DNA of 64,000 bases from Coxiellaceae bacterium. Its GTDB lineage: Bacteria > Pseudomonadota > Gammaproteobacteria > Coxiellales > Coxiellaceae. The stretch lies in NCBI GenBank assembly GCA_029212885.1, contig JARGPC010000001.1:636068-700067 (forward strand), written 5' to 3'. Shown here piece after piece: positions 17,473 to 26,194 of this stretch. A program made the position numbers and the translations under genes. The notes under the pieces were generated by a model, which was not told where the DNA came from, searched no databases, and saw nothing but the letters and a program-made list of their open reading frames with translations. How positions within the stretch are numbered: the stretch's first letter is position 1; the number at the start of each line of letters is the position of its first letter.

Positions 17473-18357
17473 CTAAGCAATGCCTGCAACCTCACCCATC
17501 GCGAGTTGCATCTTTTTCATTGCATTCTTTTCTAGCTGACGCACACGCTCAGCCGAAATTTGGTACTCAGCGGCTAACTCATGCAAAGTCTTCTTGTTCT
17601 CACTTAACCAACGGTTAGCAATAATTGCACGACTGCGATCATCTAATGTATCCAGTGCTTCGTACAGTGCGCTCTCTTGCTTATTGCCCCATTCATTATC
17701 ACTCACTTGTTGCTCAGGATTACAGGAAAGATCTTCAAGCGCATTACCAGGTGCAACACTTAACCAATTCTTACTGTCTTCATTATCTTCAGCAGACACA
17801 TCCAATGATTGATCGTAGTTACTCAAACGTGCTTCCATTTGCACCACATCAGACTTGCTAACATTTAACTCATTAGCTACCGTCTCAATTTCTGACTGAC
17901 TTAACCAACCCAGCTTCTTAGAAGCTTTGCGCAAATTAAAAAATAACTTACGTTGCGCTTTAGTGGTGGCAATCTTAACAATGCGCCAGTTCTTTAAAAT
18001 GTATTCATGCATTTCAGCACGTATCCAATGAATCGCGAATGAAACCAATCTCACCCCCACATCAGGGTTAAAGCGCTTCACAGCCTTCATCAAGCCAATA
18101 TTGCCTTCTTGAATTAAATCTTCTTGCGATAAACCATAACCACTGTAACCACGCGCCATACGTACTACCAAACGTAAATGCGACATCACCATTTTACGCG
18201 CCGCCTCTAAATCACCAAAATCGCGCAATTTAGTAGCTAAGTCCACTTCTTCTTCTTTTGTGAGTAATGGGATGGTATTTACCCAATGGATATACGAGCT
18301 CAGGGTTCCAACGGAAAGCGAACGGTCAAGACAGAGTAAATCTTTCGTCATAGTCAT
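17473..18357 (-). CDS. rpoH: Heat-shock sigma factor RpoH (sigma-32)
   Basis: This 294-residue sigma-70-family protein directs RNA polymerase to heat-shock promoters. The RpoH box QRKLFFNLRK, which separates sigma-32 from other sigma factors, is at residues 135-144. Region 2 (DLIQEGNIGLMKAVKRFNP) and the region 4 helix-turn-helix (TLHELAAEYQISAERVRQLE) are intact. It starts at ATG 18357, or possibly ATG 18351. In most gammaproteobacteria rpoH directly follows ftsYEX; here the same order is kept but about 1.7 kb with an origin-like region and a GGDEF gene lies between. Confidence 0.95.
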   Translation of the reverse strand: MTMTKDLLCLDRSLSVGTLSSYIHWVNTIPLLTKEEEVDLATKLRDFGDLEAARKMVMSHLRLVVRMARGYSGYGLSQEDLIQEGNIGLMKAVKRFNPDVGVRLVSFAIHWIRAEMHEYILKNWRIVKIATTKAQRKLFFNLRKASKKLGWLSQSEIETVANELNVSKSDVVQMEARLSNYDQSLDVSAEDNEDSKNWLSVAPGNALEDLSCNPEQQVSDNEWGNKQESALYEALDTLDDRSRAIIANRWLSENKKTLHELAAEYQISAERVRQLEKNAMKKMQLAMGEVAGIA

Positions 18358-18981
18358 CGTCTCTTCAATATGATCTTTTTCTAGGACGTAATTCTAACAC
18401 CGTTTTTAGCGATGCGCTACGTTATATCGCCTTAACCATTCGCTCTCTATTAATATATTAATAATATCTTAATAGTAGTTAATATAGTACGAGCAAAATC
18501 GCTTGATAACCGCTTTTTTACATTTAAATTCAATATATTACAACGATTTGAAACTGTGGATAAATTAGGGGAAAACTTTGTGTTAGCAGGGGGTGAAACT
18601 GTACTAAATGGGGGGTGTCAGACTTGCCCCAATCTTGTTCATCGGTCTATACGGTCGTTATGCACAACCATGTGTGGATAACTTTGTTGATGTACAATTT
18701 TTTACTCGGTCTGTATAACTTAGCGAGAAGCATGTGAGTAAAGCTGGGGGAAACTGATCATAAGTTTGAGGGTATAGACATACCCCCACTTCATACCCAG
18801 CCTGTACCCCCTTAATCGACCCTATTGTTAGGCAGCAAAATTAATATAACTTATTGAATATAAATATTAATTTAGACATACTCACTTATCCACAGGCCCT
18901 ACTACTATAACTATTATCTTTTAAATATATATATTAATAGATAGACAAGAAAAATAGCTTAGACCGGCTATATTTAAGCTT
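18358..18981. other. oriC: Candidate chromosomal replication origin (oriC)
   Basis: This 624-bp gene-free region holds four perfect TTATNCACA DnaA boxes: 18555-18563 (minus), 18658-18666 (plus), 18673-18681 (minus) and 18886-18894 (plus). A one-mismatch box is at 18733-18741. Boxes two and three face each other across 6 bp. Two segments are almost pure A/T (about 18450-18488 and 18840-18950), suitable for unwinding, and GATCTTTTT at 18372-18380 resembles the start of an E. coli 13-mer. Between them lie G-runs and C-runs. Composition of same-strand genes differs on the two sides. A parS site, gyrB and dnaA are within 16 kb. No coding frame or tRNA is seen. Replication function is inferred. Confidence 0.65.
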
Positions 18982-19932
18982 ATGAGTGAGCCTACCGATA
19001 AAATGATTCAAAGCTACCAAGCGACCAATTGGGATTTAGCCTTTTTAATGTCAGATGCTTTTAGAAGTTTTTTAGACCTTCTACCAGAAGCAGCCATTCT
19101 CAGTAACGAGCAAGGCGAAGTCATTTTGACAAATACGGTAGCGCAACAGCTTTTTAAATATACAGCGGAAGAGTTTGTCGGGGTCGTTGTCGAAGAATTA
19201 GTACCTAAAAAAATTCGTGGTGAGCATGCTAAGTTTAGACAGTGGTTTTTTGAAAACCCTAAACCGCGTTTTTTAAAGAGTAGAAACTTAGATTTGTGCG
19301 CATGCACAAAGTACGGTGATGATTTTCCAATGGAATCGGCACTGTTTGCTATTAAAACCGACCAAGGAACAATCGCGGTTAATCTTTTGCGTGATATATC
19401 GTCACAAATGGATGAACAAAAAGATATTTACGAATATGCTTTTGTTGATGCTTTGACCAACCTGCCTAATTTAAGGTTCTTTAAGAAAAATTTAAAAATC
19501 ACTTTAGCTAGAGCCAAGCGTTTAAATAATCAAATCGGCCTGCTTTATATCGATCTGGACGGATTTAAACCAGTAAATGATACTTATGGTCATGCACTTG
19601 GCGATATTGTACTGCAAGAAACCAGCGCAAGACTTGCCGGGGCCATTCGTGAAGAAGATATGTTGGCACGGGTCGGGGGCGATGAATTTATTGCTTTGAT
19701 ATATCCTGCGGATAGTATTGCTCCACTGAATAACGTCGCTGAACGTATTATGCAAGCTTGTGAACAACCTATAAGTGCCGAAGGTCACACATTTCGTGTG
19801 ACGGCTAGCATTGGGGGCGTGATTAGCAGCAAAGAAAACACTGATCCGCAAAAGTTGATTCACGTAGCAGACAGATCCATGTATCAAGCTAAAAAGCAGG
19901 GCGGCAATTGCTTTGTTTTTAGTGAACAATAA
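18982..19932 (+). CDS. PAS-domain diguanylate cyclase (GGDEF)
   Basis: This 316-residue soluble protein has a PAS sensor domain (about residues 25-140) followed by a GGDEF domain (about 150-316). The active-site loop RVGGDEF (around 230-236) and the metal/substrate segment YIDLDGFKPVND are intact, so it should make cyclic di-GMP from GTP. No RxxD inhibitory site is obvious immediately upstream of the GGDEF loop. There is no membrane segment. It is alone, divergent from rpoH across the origin-like region, and converges with ftsX. Confidence 0.9.
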   Translation: MSEPTDKMIQSYQATNWDLAFLMSDAFRSFLDLLPEAAILSNEQGEVILTNTVAQQLFKYTAEEFVGVVVEELVPKKIRGEHAKFRQWFFENPKPRFLKSRNLDLCACTKYGDDFPMESALFAIKTDQGTIAVNLLRDISSQMDEQKDIYEYAFVDALTNLPNLRFFKKNLKITLARAKRLNNQIGLLYIDLDGFKPVNDTYGHALGDIVLQETSARLAGAIREEDMLARVGGDEFIALIYPADSIAPLNNVAERIMQACEQPISAEGHTFRVTASIGGVISSKENTDPQKLIHVADRSMYQAKKQGGNCFVFSEQ

Positions 19933-19961
19933 GGTTGCACGCTCTACGTGCACTCTGGTTT
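19928..19961. repeat. 34-bp repeat, inverted partner at 30860-30893
   Basis: A 34-bp segment that overlaps the GGDEF stop codon matches the reverse complement of 30860-30893 with three mismatches. It contains a GCACG-CTCTA-CGTGC hairpin. There is only a weak T-rich tail, so terminator function is uncertain. Confidence 0.7.
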
Positions 19962-20036
19962 GAAGAATTAAGCGCTGAGTGATTGACGTAGAAAAACCCA
20001 AACAACCACCGCAATATTTAATCATTTAAAATCAAT

Positions 20037-20969
20037 TTATGTGTGACGCAGAAACTGACGCGAAGCTACCCACGCACCCACCAAACCCAAAACTCCACAG
20101 ATAGCGATCATCAGCCAAGCAAATGAGGGGCTGAGTAAATGTAAATTTACTTGGTCAGCATAGGTTGCAGCAAATTGTGAAATGGGATTGGCTAGCCATC
20201 GATACAGCAGTGTGACCAACAATAACGCAATAGCACCACCAAGTAAGCCATAAAGTAAACCGCGGTATAACATTGGCCGCATAATATACGATGGCGTTGC
20301 ACCAATTAAACGCAATAAACTAATTTCTTGGTAATGATTTTGTAAACTTAAGCGAATGGTGTTACCTGTGATCAAAATAACACCTAAACCAAAAATAATG
20401 GCTAGTGCATAACAGACACGTTTAGCTATTGTCATTAAATAATAAAACCGTTTTACCCACAGCTGATCAATCTGTGTGGATTCTACCCAGGCATTGATGG
20501 GTAATGAAGCACGAAGTGCCGCAATTTGTTCAGGACTTTGCTGTGATCTTACTGGGGTGATAACAATAACAGCTGGCAGTGGATTATTCCTCAATGAGCC
20601 GAGCACGTCTTCGATACGGGCGACTTTTGCGAATTGTGCAAGCCCCTGGTTGGGTGAGATATAATGCGCCTCTTGAACCTTAGGATTGGCCTGAAGCTGC
20701 TTGGTCAGTAGTTGGGTTTGAGTGTCAGAGATATCTTTTTTAAGATACAACGTAATACTCGGTTGATTATGCCAATGGTTGCTCATTTTTTGAGTTGAAC
20801 CCAGCAGTGTATAAAAACCAATTGGTAAAGCCATCGCAATTGCTATCACTAACAAAGTCGTTAAGCTTTGAAACGGTGAGCGTGATAATTCCCCCAAGGC
20901 AAAAAATAAAGCACGGACATGACTGGTTAGCCAAAAACTCAAACGGTTGTACTGGGGGCTGTCACTCAT
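20037..20969 (-). CDS. ftsX: Cell-division ABC transporter permease FtsX
   Basis: This 310-residue membrane protein forms the FtsEX complex, which couples ATP hydrolysis to activation of peptidoglycan hydrolases at the septum. One N-terminal membrane helix (about residues 38-58) is followed by a periplasmic domain (about 60-175) and three C-terminal helices (about 185-205, 232-255 and 280-302). The segment LLRLIGATPSYI in the cytoplasmic coupling region is typical of FtsX. The start overlaps the ftsE stop by 4 bp, indicating translational coupling. Confidence 0.93.
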   Translation of the reverse strand: MSDSPQYNRLSFWLTSHVRALFFALGELSRSPFQSLTTLLVIAIAMALPIGFYTLLGSTQKMSNHWHNQPSITLYLKKDISDTQTQLLTKQLQANPKVQEAHYISPNQGLAQFAKVARIEDVLGSLRNNPLPAVIVITPVRSQQSPEQIAALRASLPINAWVESTQIDQLWVKRFYYLMTIAKRVCYALAIIFGLGVILITGNTIRLSLQNHYQEISLLRLIGATPSYIMRPMLYRGLLYGLLGGAIALLLVTLLYRWLANPISQFAATYADQVNLHLLSPSFAWLMIAICGVLGLVGAWVASRQFLRHT

Positions 20970-21634
20970 GCGTATTCCCTTTCTCTGCTAATAACTTGAC
21001 CTTGATCTAGAGTAATAATGCGTTTATCCATGCGGCTGATTAAGCCTAAGTCATGTGAGGCAATCATTACCGTCACACCAACGGCATTAAAAGCAGCAAA
21101 TAAATCCATAATTTCTTTAGCTAAGACAGGGTCGAGATTCCCTGTTGGTTCATCAGCCAGTAAAATCGTTGGTTTCGTGATCACCGCCCGTGCAATGCCA
21201 ATACGTTGCTGCTCTCCAGCCGATAATTCCGCTGGAAAATATTTTTCTTTGTGCAGTAAACCAACTTTATCAAGTGCTGCGCGTACACGGCGACCAATTT
21301 CTTTGGGTTTAAAGCGTGCAATATGCAATGGCAGGGCCACATTGTTATAGATCGTGCGGTTGGGTAACAGTTGCGGGTTTTGAAAAATTATACCGATATG
21401 ACGACGCAGTTCGGGAATATGGCGCTTGCGGATTTGATTTAAGTTTTGGCCGTTTAGTATGAGTTGCCCACGGCTTGGCGTTTCCATCATCATAATTAAT
21501 TTAAGTAATGTGGTTTTACCTGCGCCAGAATGGCCAGTTAAAAAACACATCTCTGCTGGCTCAATATGCAGATTAATATTGCTCAGCGCATTGTGACTGT
21601 TGTAGGTTTTTGTAACATTGATAAACCGAATCAA
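20966..21634 (-). CDS. ftsE: Cell-division ATP-binding protein FtsE
   Basis: This 222-residue ABC ATPase has Walker A GHSGAGKTT (residues 34-42), the signature LSAGEQQR (137-144) and Walker B ILLADEP (157-163). The start MIRFINVTKTY fits FtsE. It pairs with the overlapping ftsX at the division site. Downstream of ftsY with a 44-bp gap, it keeps the classical ftsY-ftsE-ftsX order. Confidence 0.95.
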   Translation of the reverse strand: MIRFINVTKTYNSHNALSNINLHIEPAEMCFLTGHSGAGKTTLLKLIMMMETPSRGQLILNGQNLNQIRKRHIPELRRHIGIIFQNPQLLPNRTIYNNVALPLHIARFKPKEIGRRVRAALDKVGLLHKEKYFPAELSAGEQQRIGIARAVITKPTILLADEPTGNLDPVLAKEIMDLFAAFNAVGVTVMIASHDLGLISRMDKRIITLDQGQVISREREYA

Positions 21635-21678
21635 ATTTTTTCCTTACTTTCCTGCTCCATTCCTCGCAATGACTACAA

Positions 21679-22848
21679 TTAGTCATCCTGCCATAGTGCC
21701 TCAACAAAAGTCTGAGCATCAAACGGTTGTAAATCATCCATGCCCTCACCAACCCCAATAAACCGAATTGGTAATGCTAACTCGCGCGCAATAGCAAATA
21801 TAATACCACCTTTTGCGCTGCCATCGAGCTTAGTTATACACAGCCCAGTTACACCAATAGCTTCATGAAATGCCTTGGCTTGGTTTAGTGAATTTTGCCC
21901 AAGGCTGGCATCTATTACCAACAAAGTTTCATGCGGCGCATTTTCATCGAGCTTGCCCATTACACGTTTGATCTTTTTTAATTCTTCCATCAAATTGTGT
22001 TGCGTATGCAGTCGTCCAGCAGTATCAGCAATTAACAAATCTTGTTGCTTGGCTTGGGTTGATTGTACCGCATCGTAAATCACTGACGCGCTATCAGCGC
22101 CTGGTTGTTGAGCAATTACAGGCACATTGTTGCGTTCACCCCAGGTTTGTAATTGTTCAATCGCAGCTGCACGAAAAGTATCTCCCGCTGCTAACAATAA
22201 AGACTTGCCCTGCTGTTGGTAATAATGCGCCAGTTTGGCAATGCTCGTGGTTTTGCCTGCGCCATTAACACCCACCATTAAAATCACAAACGGCTTGTGG
22301 GTAACTTCAAGTGGCTGACTTAAAGGAGCCAATAAATCAAACAACTGCTGTTTTAGCGCTTTAATTAATGCTTCTGGATTAGACAGCTCTTTACGTTTCA
22401 CTTGTTTTGTTAAGCTTTGCAGGATTTGCTCACTCGTATCAACACCCACATCAGCAGTGATCAGTGTCATTTCTAGCTCTTCTAACAACTCGTCATCAAT
22501 GGTTTTTTTGCCGAGTACCAATGCACCTAACTTGTCACTAAATTGATTGCGGGTCTTACTTAACCCTGCCCTCAATCTCCCAAACCACTTCTTTTGAGGT
22601 TTCGGTTCATCTGCTTTTTTTGGGGCTTTGACAGAGGGCTCTATTTGATGAGGTATTTCATGATCAGTATTCTCTTGGGGTTCGTGCTTTGGTGGGGAGG
22701 AGGTCTTTTCGCTATCAGTATTCTCTTGAATTTCGTGCTTTGGTGGCTCTGCTACTTGCTGGTTCTCATCTATTTGCTGATCTTGATTCTGTTCCGCCTG
22801 AGTTGATTCAGACTCAGGCTTCTTGTTCTTCTTTAAGAATTTAAACAT
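21679..22848 (-). CDS. ftsY: Signal-recognition-particle receptor FtsY
   Basis: This 389-residue SRP-family GTPase docks ribosome/SRP complexes to SecYEG. It has the acidic A domain (residues 1-85), the helical N domain, and the NG GTPase motifs GVNGAGKTT (193-201), DTAGR (275-279) and TKLDG (339-343). The acidic domain contains a duplicated 11-residue segment, PPKHEIQENTD at 35-45 and PPKHEPQENTD at 52-62, visible in the DNA as a 51-bp imperfect direct repeat. It is divergent from the M16 peptidase gene and first in ftsY-ftsE-ftsX. Confidence 0.95.
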   Translation of the reverse strand: MFKFLKKNKKPESESTQAEQNQDQQIDENQQVAEPPKHEIQENTDSEKTSSPPKHEPQENTDHEIPHQIEPSVKAPKKADEPKPQKKWFGRLRAGLSKTRNQFSDKLGALVLGKKTIDDELLEELEMTLITADVGVDTSEQILQSLTKQVKRKELSNPEALIKALKQQLFDLLAPLSQPLEVTHKPFVILMVGVNGAGKTTSIAKLAHYYQQQGKSLLLAAGDTFRAAAIEQLQTWGERNNVPVIAQQPGADSASVIYDAVQSTQAKQQDLLIADTAGRLHTQHNLMEELKKIKRVMGKLDENAPHETLLVIDASLGQNSLNQAKAFHEAIGVTGLCITKLDGSAKGGIIFAIARELALPIRFIGVGEGMDDLQPFDAQTFVEALWQDD

Positions 22849-22912
22849 TGGGGGTTTCCTGCTATGCTATGTTGCGCGCATTTTAGCACGAATTTGCACA
22901 AGGATTAATATT

Positions 22913-24298
22913 TTGGTATTTCGCAAAACACTTCTTCTACAGTCACTGCCCCGTATAGTCGCTATAGCAATCGCAAGCATGGTGTCACTATCGGCCTGGG
23001 CTGACACCACCTACGATTTAGTACAAACGCAACTTGATAACGGTCTGACTGTTATCATAAAACCGGATCACCGCTCACCGGTTGAAGTGACAACTGTATG
23101 GTATAAGGTGGGTGGCGCTTATGAGCATGATGGGCTAACTGGTATTTCTCATGTATTGGAGCACTTAATGTTTCAAGGTACGAAAGAAGTGCCTGAAGGC
23201 GAGTTTTTAAAAAAAATTACGGATGTTGGTGGACGTTATAATGCTGTAACTACCAATGACTATACGAAATACTATGAAGTATTAGCGGCGGATAAGTTGG
23301 AGCTGGGTTTGAAGCTTGAAGCTGATCGTATGCATAATTTGGTGCTAACACCGCATAAAGTAAAAAAAGAGCTCAAAGTCGTGCGCGAAGAACGCCGCAT
23401 GCGTACCGATGATAATCCGATGGGCCGCACTTATGAGCGATTTATGGCAGCGTCATTTGTAAACAGCCCTTATCATCACCCCGTAGTTGGTTGGGAAACT
23501 GATTTGAATCACATGACAGTAGCCAATATTCGACAGTGGTATAAGGATTGGTATCAACCGAACAATGCGGCGATATTAATTGTTGGTGATGTAGACCCAC
23601 AAAAGACAATTGCGCTGGTAAAAAAATATTTTGCTAACATACCACAACGCGCCGTGCCGTCGTTGAAACCGCGCACCGAAATTCCATCACTCGGTCAAAA
23701 GCAAGTGAATGTGGATATCCCAGCAAAAACACCATGGATGATTATGGGGTATCACACCCCATCAGTCGTTACAGTACCTGAGTCAAGCCAAGCTTGGCAA
23801 ACGTATAGTTTATTGGTGGCTAGTGCCATATTGGCTGGGGGTGAAAGTTCCCGACTGTCTCAACAACTGGTACGTGGCAAGCAAATTGCGGCAGGTGCAG
23901 ATGGCAGTTATGATTTTTTAAGCTTATATACAGGGTTATTTAGCATATTTAGTTTGCCAGCACCCGGGCACAGTGTGGATGAATTGCGCTCCGCAATCTT
24001 GACTCAAGTTAATCAAATGAAAACTGAGCCGGTGACACAAAAAGAATTAGATCGTGTCAAGGCACAGGTGATTGCTGCTAAGGTTTATCAACAGGATTCT
24101 GTGATGGCGCAAGCTGATGAGCTTGGTAGTTATTGGGTGGTGGGATTGCCGGTTGAGTTAAGTAATGAATTTGTTAATGGTGTTATGTCAGTAACCCCCA
24201 AACAGGTTATGGCAGTGATAAATAAGTTTTTCAAAAAAACCAACTTAACCACAGCTATTTTACAACCCCTTGCTATGTCTACAGGAGTTAAGTCATGA
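22913..24298 (+). CDS. Periplasmic M16 zinc peptidase, catalytic subunit
   Basis: This 461-residue member of the pitrilysin/M16B family has the inverted zinc motif HVLEH at residues 80-84 and the downstream glutamate ligand in VVREERR near residue 160. The start is TTG 22913, with AAGGA 8 bp upstream; this gives a clean signal peptide ending SLSAWA. A longer frame from 22823 would overlap the ftsY start and lacks a ribosome site. It overlaps the next M16 gene by 4 bp, and the two should form a heterodimer. The pair is related to PqqL/YmxG-type peptidases. The substrate is unknown. Confidence 0.88.
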   Translation: MVFRKTLLLQSLPRIVAIAIASMVSLSAWADTTYDLVQTQLDNGLTVIIKPDHRSPVEVTTVWYKVGGAYEHDGLTGISHVLEHLMFQGTKEVPEGEFLKKITDVGGRYNAVTTNDYTKYYEVLAADKLELGLKLEADRMHNLVLTPHKVKKELKVVREERRMRTDDNPMGRTYERFMAASFVNSPYHHPVVGWETDLNHMTVANIRQWYKDWYQPNNAAILIVGDVDPQKTIALVKKYFANIPQRAVPSLKPRTEIPSLGQKQVNVDIPAKTPWMIMGYHTPSVVTVPESSQAWQTYSLLVASAILAGGESSRLSQQLVRGKQIAAGADGSYDFLSLYTGLFSIFSLPAPGHSVDELRSAILTQVNQMKTEPVTQKELDRVKAQVIAAKVYQQDSVMAQADELGSYWVVGLPVELSNEFVNGVMSVTPKQVMAVINKFFKKTNLTTAILQPLAMSTGVKS

Positions 24299-25620
24299 AA
24301 TTATTAAAAGGCTTATTACTATTGTGCTTACCTGTGTTAGCTTTTGCTAAAACAGATAGCAAGTTACTTGACATCCAGCAGTGGAAAACCAATAACGGTA
24401 CAGCGGTTTATTTTGTACAAGCGAAAACCATTCCAATGATAGATCTCAGCGTGATTTTTGCTGCAGGATCACAGTATGATAATCAACAGTTTGGTTTGGC
24501 AAACTTTACTTCATCGCTTTTAGGTGAAGGCACGACCACAAAATCAGCCAATCAAGTGGCTGATGCTTTTGCTTCAACGGGTGGGCAATTCAGTGCACAC
24601 ACCAATCGTGATATGACCGAAGTTAGTCTGCGTACATTAACCGAAGAAAAATACTTTAATACTAATGTCGATACGTTTTTGGATGTGTTAACTAAGCCAA
24701 GTTTTGGTGAAAAGGCTGTTGGTCGAGTAAAAAAACAATTATTAACCGCCATTAAGTTAAAGCAACAAAGTCCTTCAGCGGTAGCGGCAACTGCTTTTTA
24801 TAAAGCCGTTTATGGTGATGCCCCGTATGGTCATACAGTGTTGGGTAATCGCAATACGGTACAGCATATTGAGCGTAAAACAATCGTTAGTTTTTATAAA
24901 CAACATTATGTCGCGGCCAATGCTGTTATTACTTTGGTCGGTGACTTGTCTGTGGATAAAGCTAAAACATTAGCTGAAAATATCAGTACACGTTTAGCAT
25001 TAGGCAAAAAAACCAAACCACACACAACCGCACAGGCTATAAAATCAGCGGTTAGTGTAAAAATCCCATTTAACGCGCGACAATCAACGGTGATATTGGG
25101 GCAGGTGGGTGTGTTACCTTATGCAAAAAATAAGGCCGCTTTAAATGTGGGTAACTTTATTTTAGGTAACCCTGGTTTGGTTTCACAGCTGGCTTTAGAG
25201 TTGCGTCAAAAACGGGGGTGGGTGTATGGCGTATCAAGTCAATTTAAAAATCTGCAATTAAAGGGACCGTTTTATATTGGTCTACAAACTAAGGCGTCAC
25301 AAACACAGCCAGCCCTAAAGTTATCACGCCAATTGTTGGCTGCTCTTGTTAAGTCAGGCCCGACTGCAAAGCAAGTGAAATTTGCTAAGCAGTCGATGGT
25401 AGGCTCGTTTCCATTAGCGATGAGTTCTAATGCACAAATTTCAGGTTTATTAACAGGTATCGCCTTCTATAACTTACCACTCAATTACTATGATACATAT
25501 CTACAACGATTAAAACAGGTATCGGCTAAAGATGTAAAAAGTGCGCTGCAATCGGTGATTTATCCACAGCGTATGGTATCTGTCATTGTAGGACCGGAGA
25601 AAAAAAATGGCGCGCGTTAA
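24295..25620 (+). CDS. M16-family partner subunit (no zinc motif)
   Basis: This 441-residue exported protein has the M16 fold but lacks HxxEH: the equivalent position reads FGLANFTSSLLGEGT. Its C-terminal half keeps the R/Y substrate-binding-type segment (LRQKRGWVYGVSS near residue 303). It has a signal peptide (MKLLKGLLLLCLPVLAFA). Heterodimeric M16B peptidases pair one zinc subunit with one such inactive subunit, which fits the ATGA overlap with the catalytic gene. It also overlaps rsmD by 14 bp. Confidence 0.88.
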   Translation: MKLLKGLLLLCLPVLAFAKTDSKLLDIQQWKTNNGTAVYFVQAKTIPMIDLSVIFAAGSQYDNQQFGLANFTSSLLGEGTTTKSANQVADAFASTGGQFSAHTNRDMTEVSLRTLTEEKYFNTNVDTFLDVLTKPSFGEKAVGRVKKQLLTAIKLKQQSPSAVAATAFYKAVYGDAPYGHTVLGNRNTVQHIERKTIVSFYKQHYVAANAVITLVGDLSVDKAKTLAENISTRLALGKKTKPHTTAQAIKSAVSVKIPFNARQSTVILGQVGVLPYAKNKAALNVGNFILGNPGLVSQLALELRQKRGWVYGVSSQFKNLQLKGPFYIGLQTKASQTQPALKLSRQLLAALVKSGPTAKQVKFAKQSMVGSFPLAMSSNAQISGLLTGIAFYNLPLNYYDTYLQRLKQVSAKDVKSALQSVIYPQRMVSVIVGPEKKNGAR

Positions 25621-26185
25621 TCGTAAATTAGGCCAGTTGCGAATTATCGCTGGCGAGTGGCGTGGACGCTGCATTCAGTTTCCAGCAGACTCAGGACTGC
25701 GACCAACGCATGATCGTATCCGCGAAACTTTATTTAATTGGCTGCAAATTGATATTGCCGGTGCGAATTGTTTAGACTTATTTTCAGGCAGTGGCGCATT
25801 GGGTTTTGAAGCATTGTCACGCGGTGCAAAACACACTACCTTTGTTGAGCGTGATATCACTGTTGCACAGGCGCTGAAAGTATCGCAACAAAAATTACAA
25901 ACGGATAGCGTAAGTATTTTTAATCAACCATTTTCGCCTGATATGCCAGCTTTATCCACAGGGCCTTTTGATATTGTATTTTTAGATCCGCCTTATAATG
26001 AAGGCTTAATTGAACAGTCGGTGTTGTGGTTATGCAATAACGATATGTTAACTGAGCATGCGTTAGTATTTATTGAATGCGAAAAAGAGTTCGATTTGTC
26101 GGTTGTGGATAAGTACTTAGAGCAAGCCAAGCTTAAACATACTCGCCATATTTGTTATGGTTTGTATTCCAAGAAAGTTTGGTAG
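25607..26185 (+). CDS. rsmD: 16S rRNA m2G966 methyltransferase RsmD
   Basis: This 192-residue methyltransferase has the early RIIAGEWRGR segment, the SAM motif LDLFSGSGALGFEALSRG (residues 56-73) and the catalytic DPPY at 127-130. It methylates N2 of G966 in 16S rRNA. In E. coli rsmD lies next to ftsY; here the two M16 genes sit between them, as in many other gammaproteobacteria. It converges with the S41 protease gene with a 9-bp gap. Confidence 0.93.
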   Translation: MARVNRKLGQLRIIAGEWRGRCIQFPADSGLRPTHDRIRETLFNWLQIDIAGANCLDLFSGSGALGFEALSRGAKHTTFVERDITVAQALKVSQQKLQTDSVSIFNQPFSPDMPALSTGPFDIVFLDPPYNEGLIEQSVLWLCNNDMLTEHALVFIECEKEFDLSVVDKYLEQAKLKHTRHICYGLYSKKVW

Positions 26186-26194
26186 TTTTATAGC

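Noticed and set aside
22823-22912. Extended N-terminus of the M16 peptidase
   Set aside because: It would overlap the divergent ftsY start; TTG 22913 has a good ribosome site and gives a proper signal peptide.
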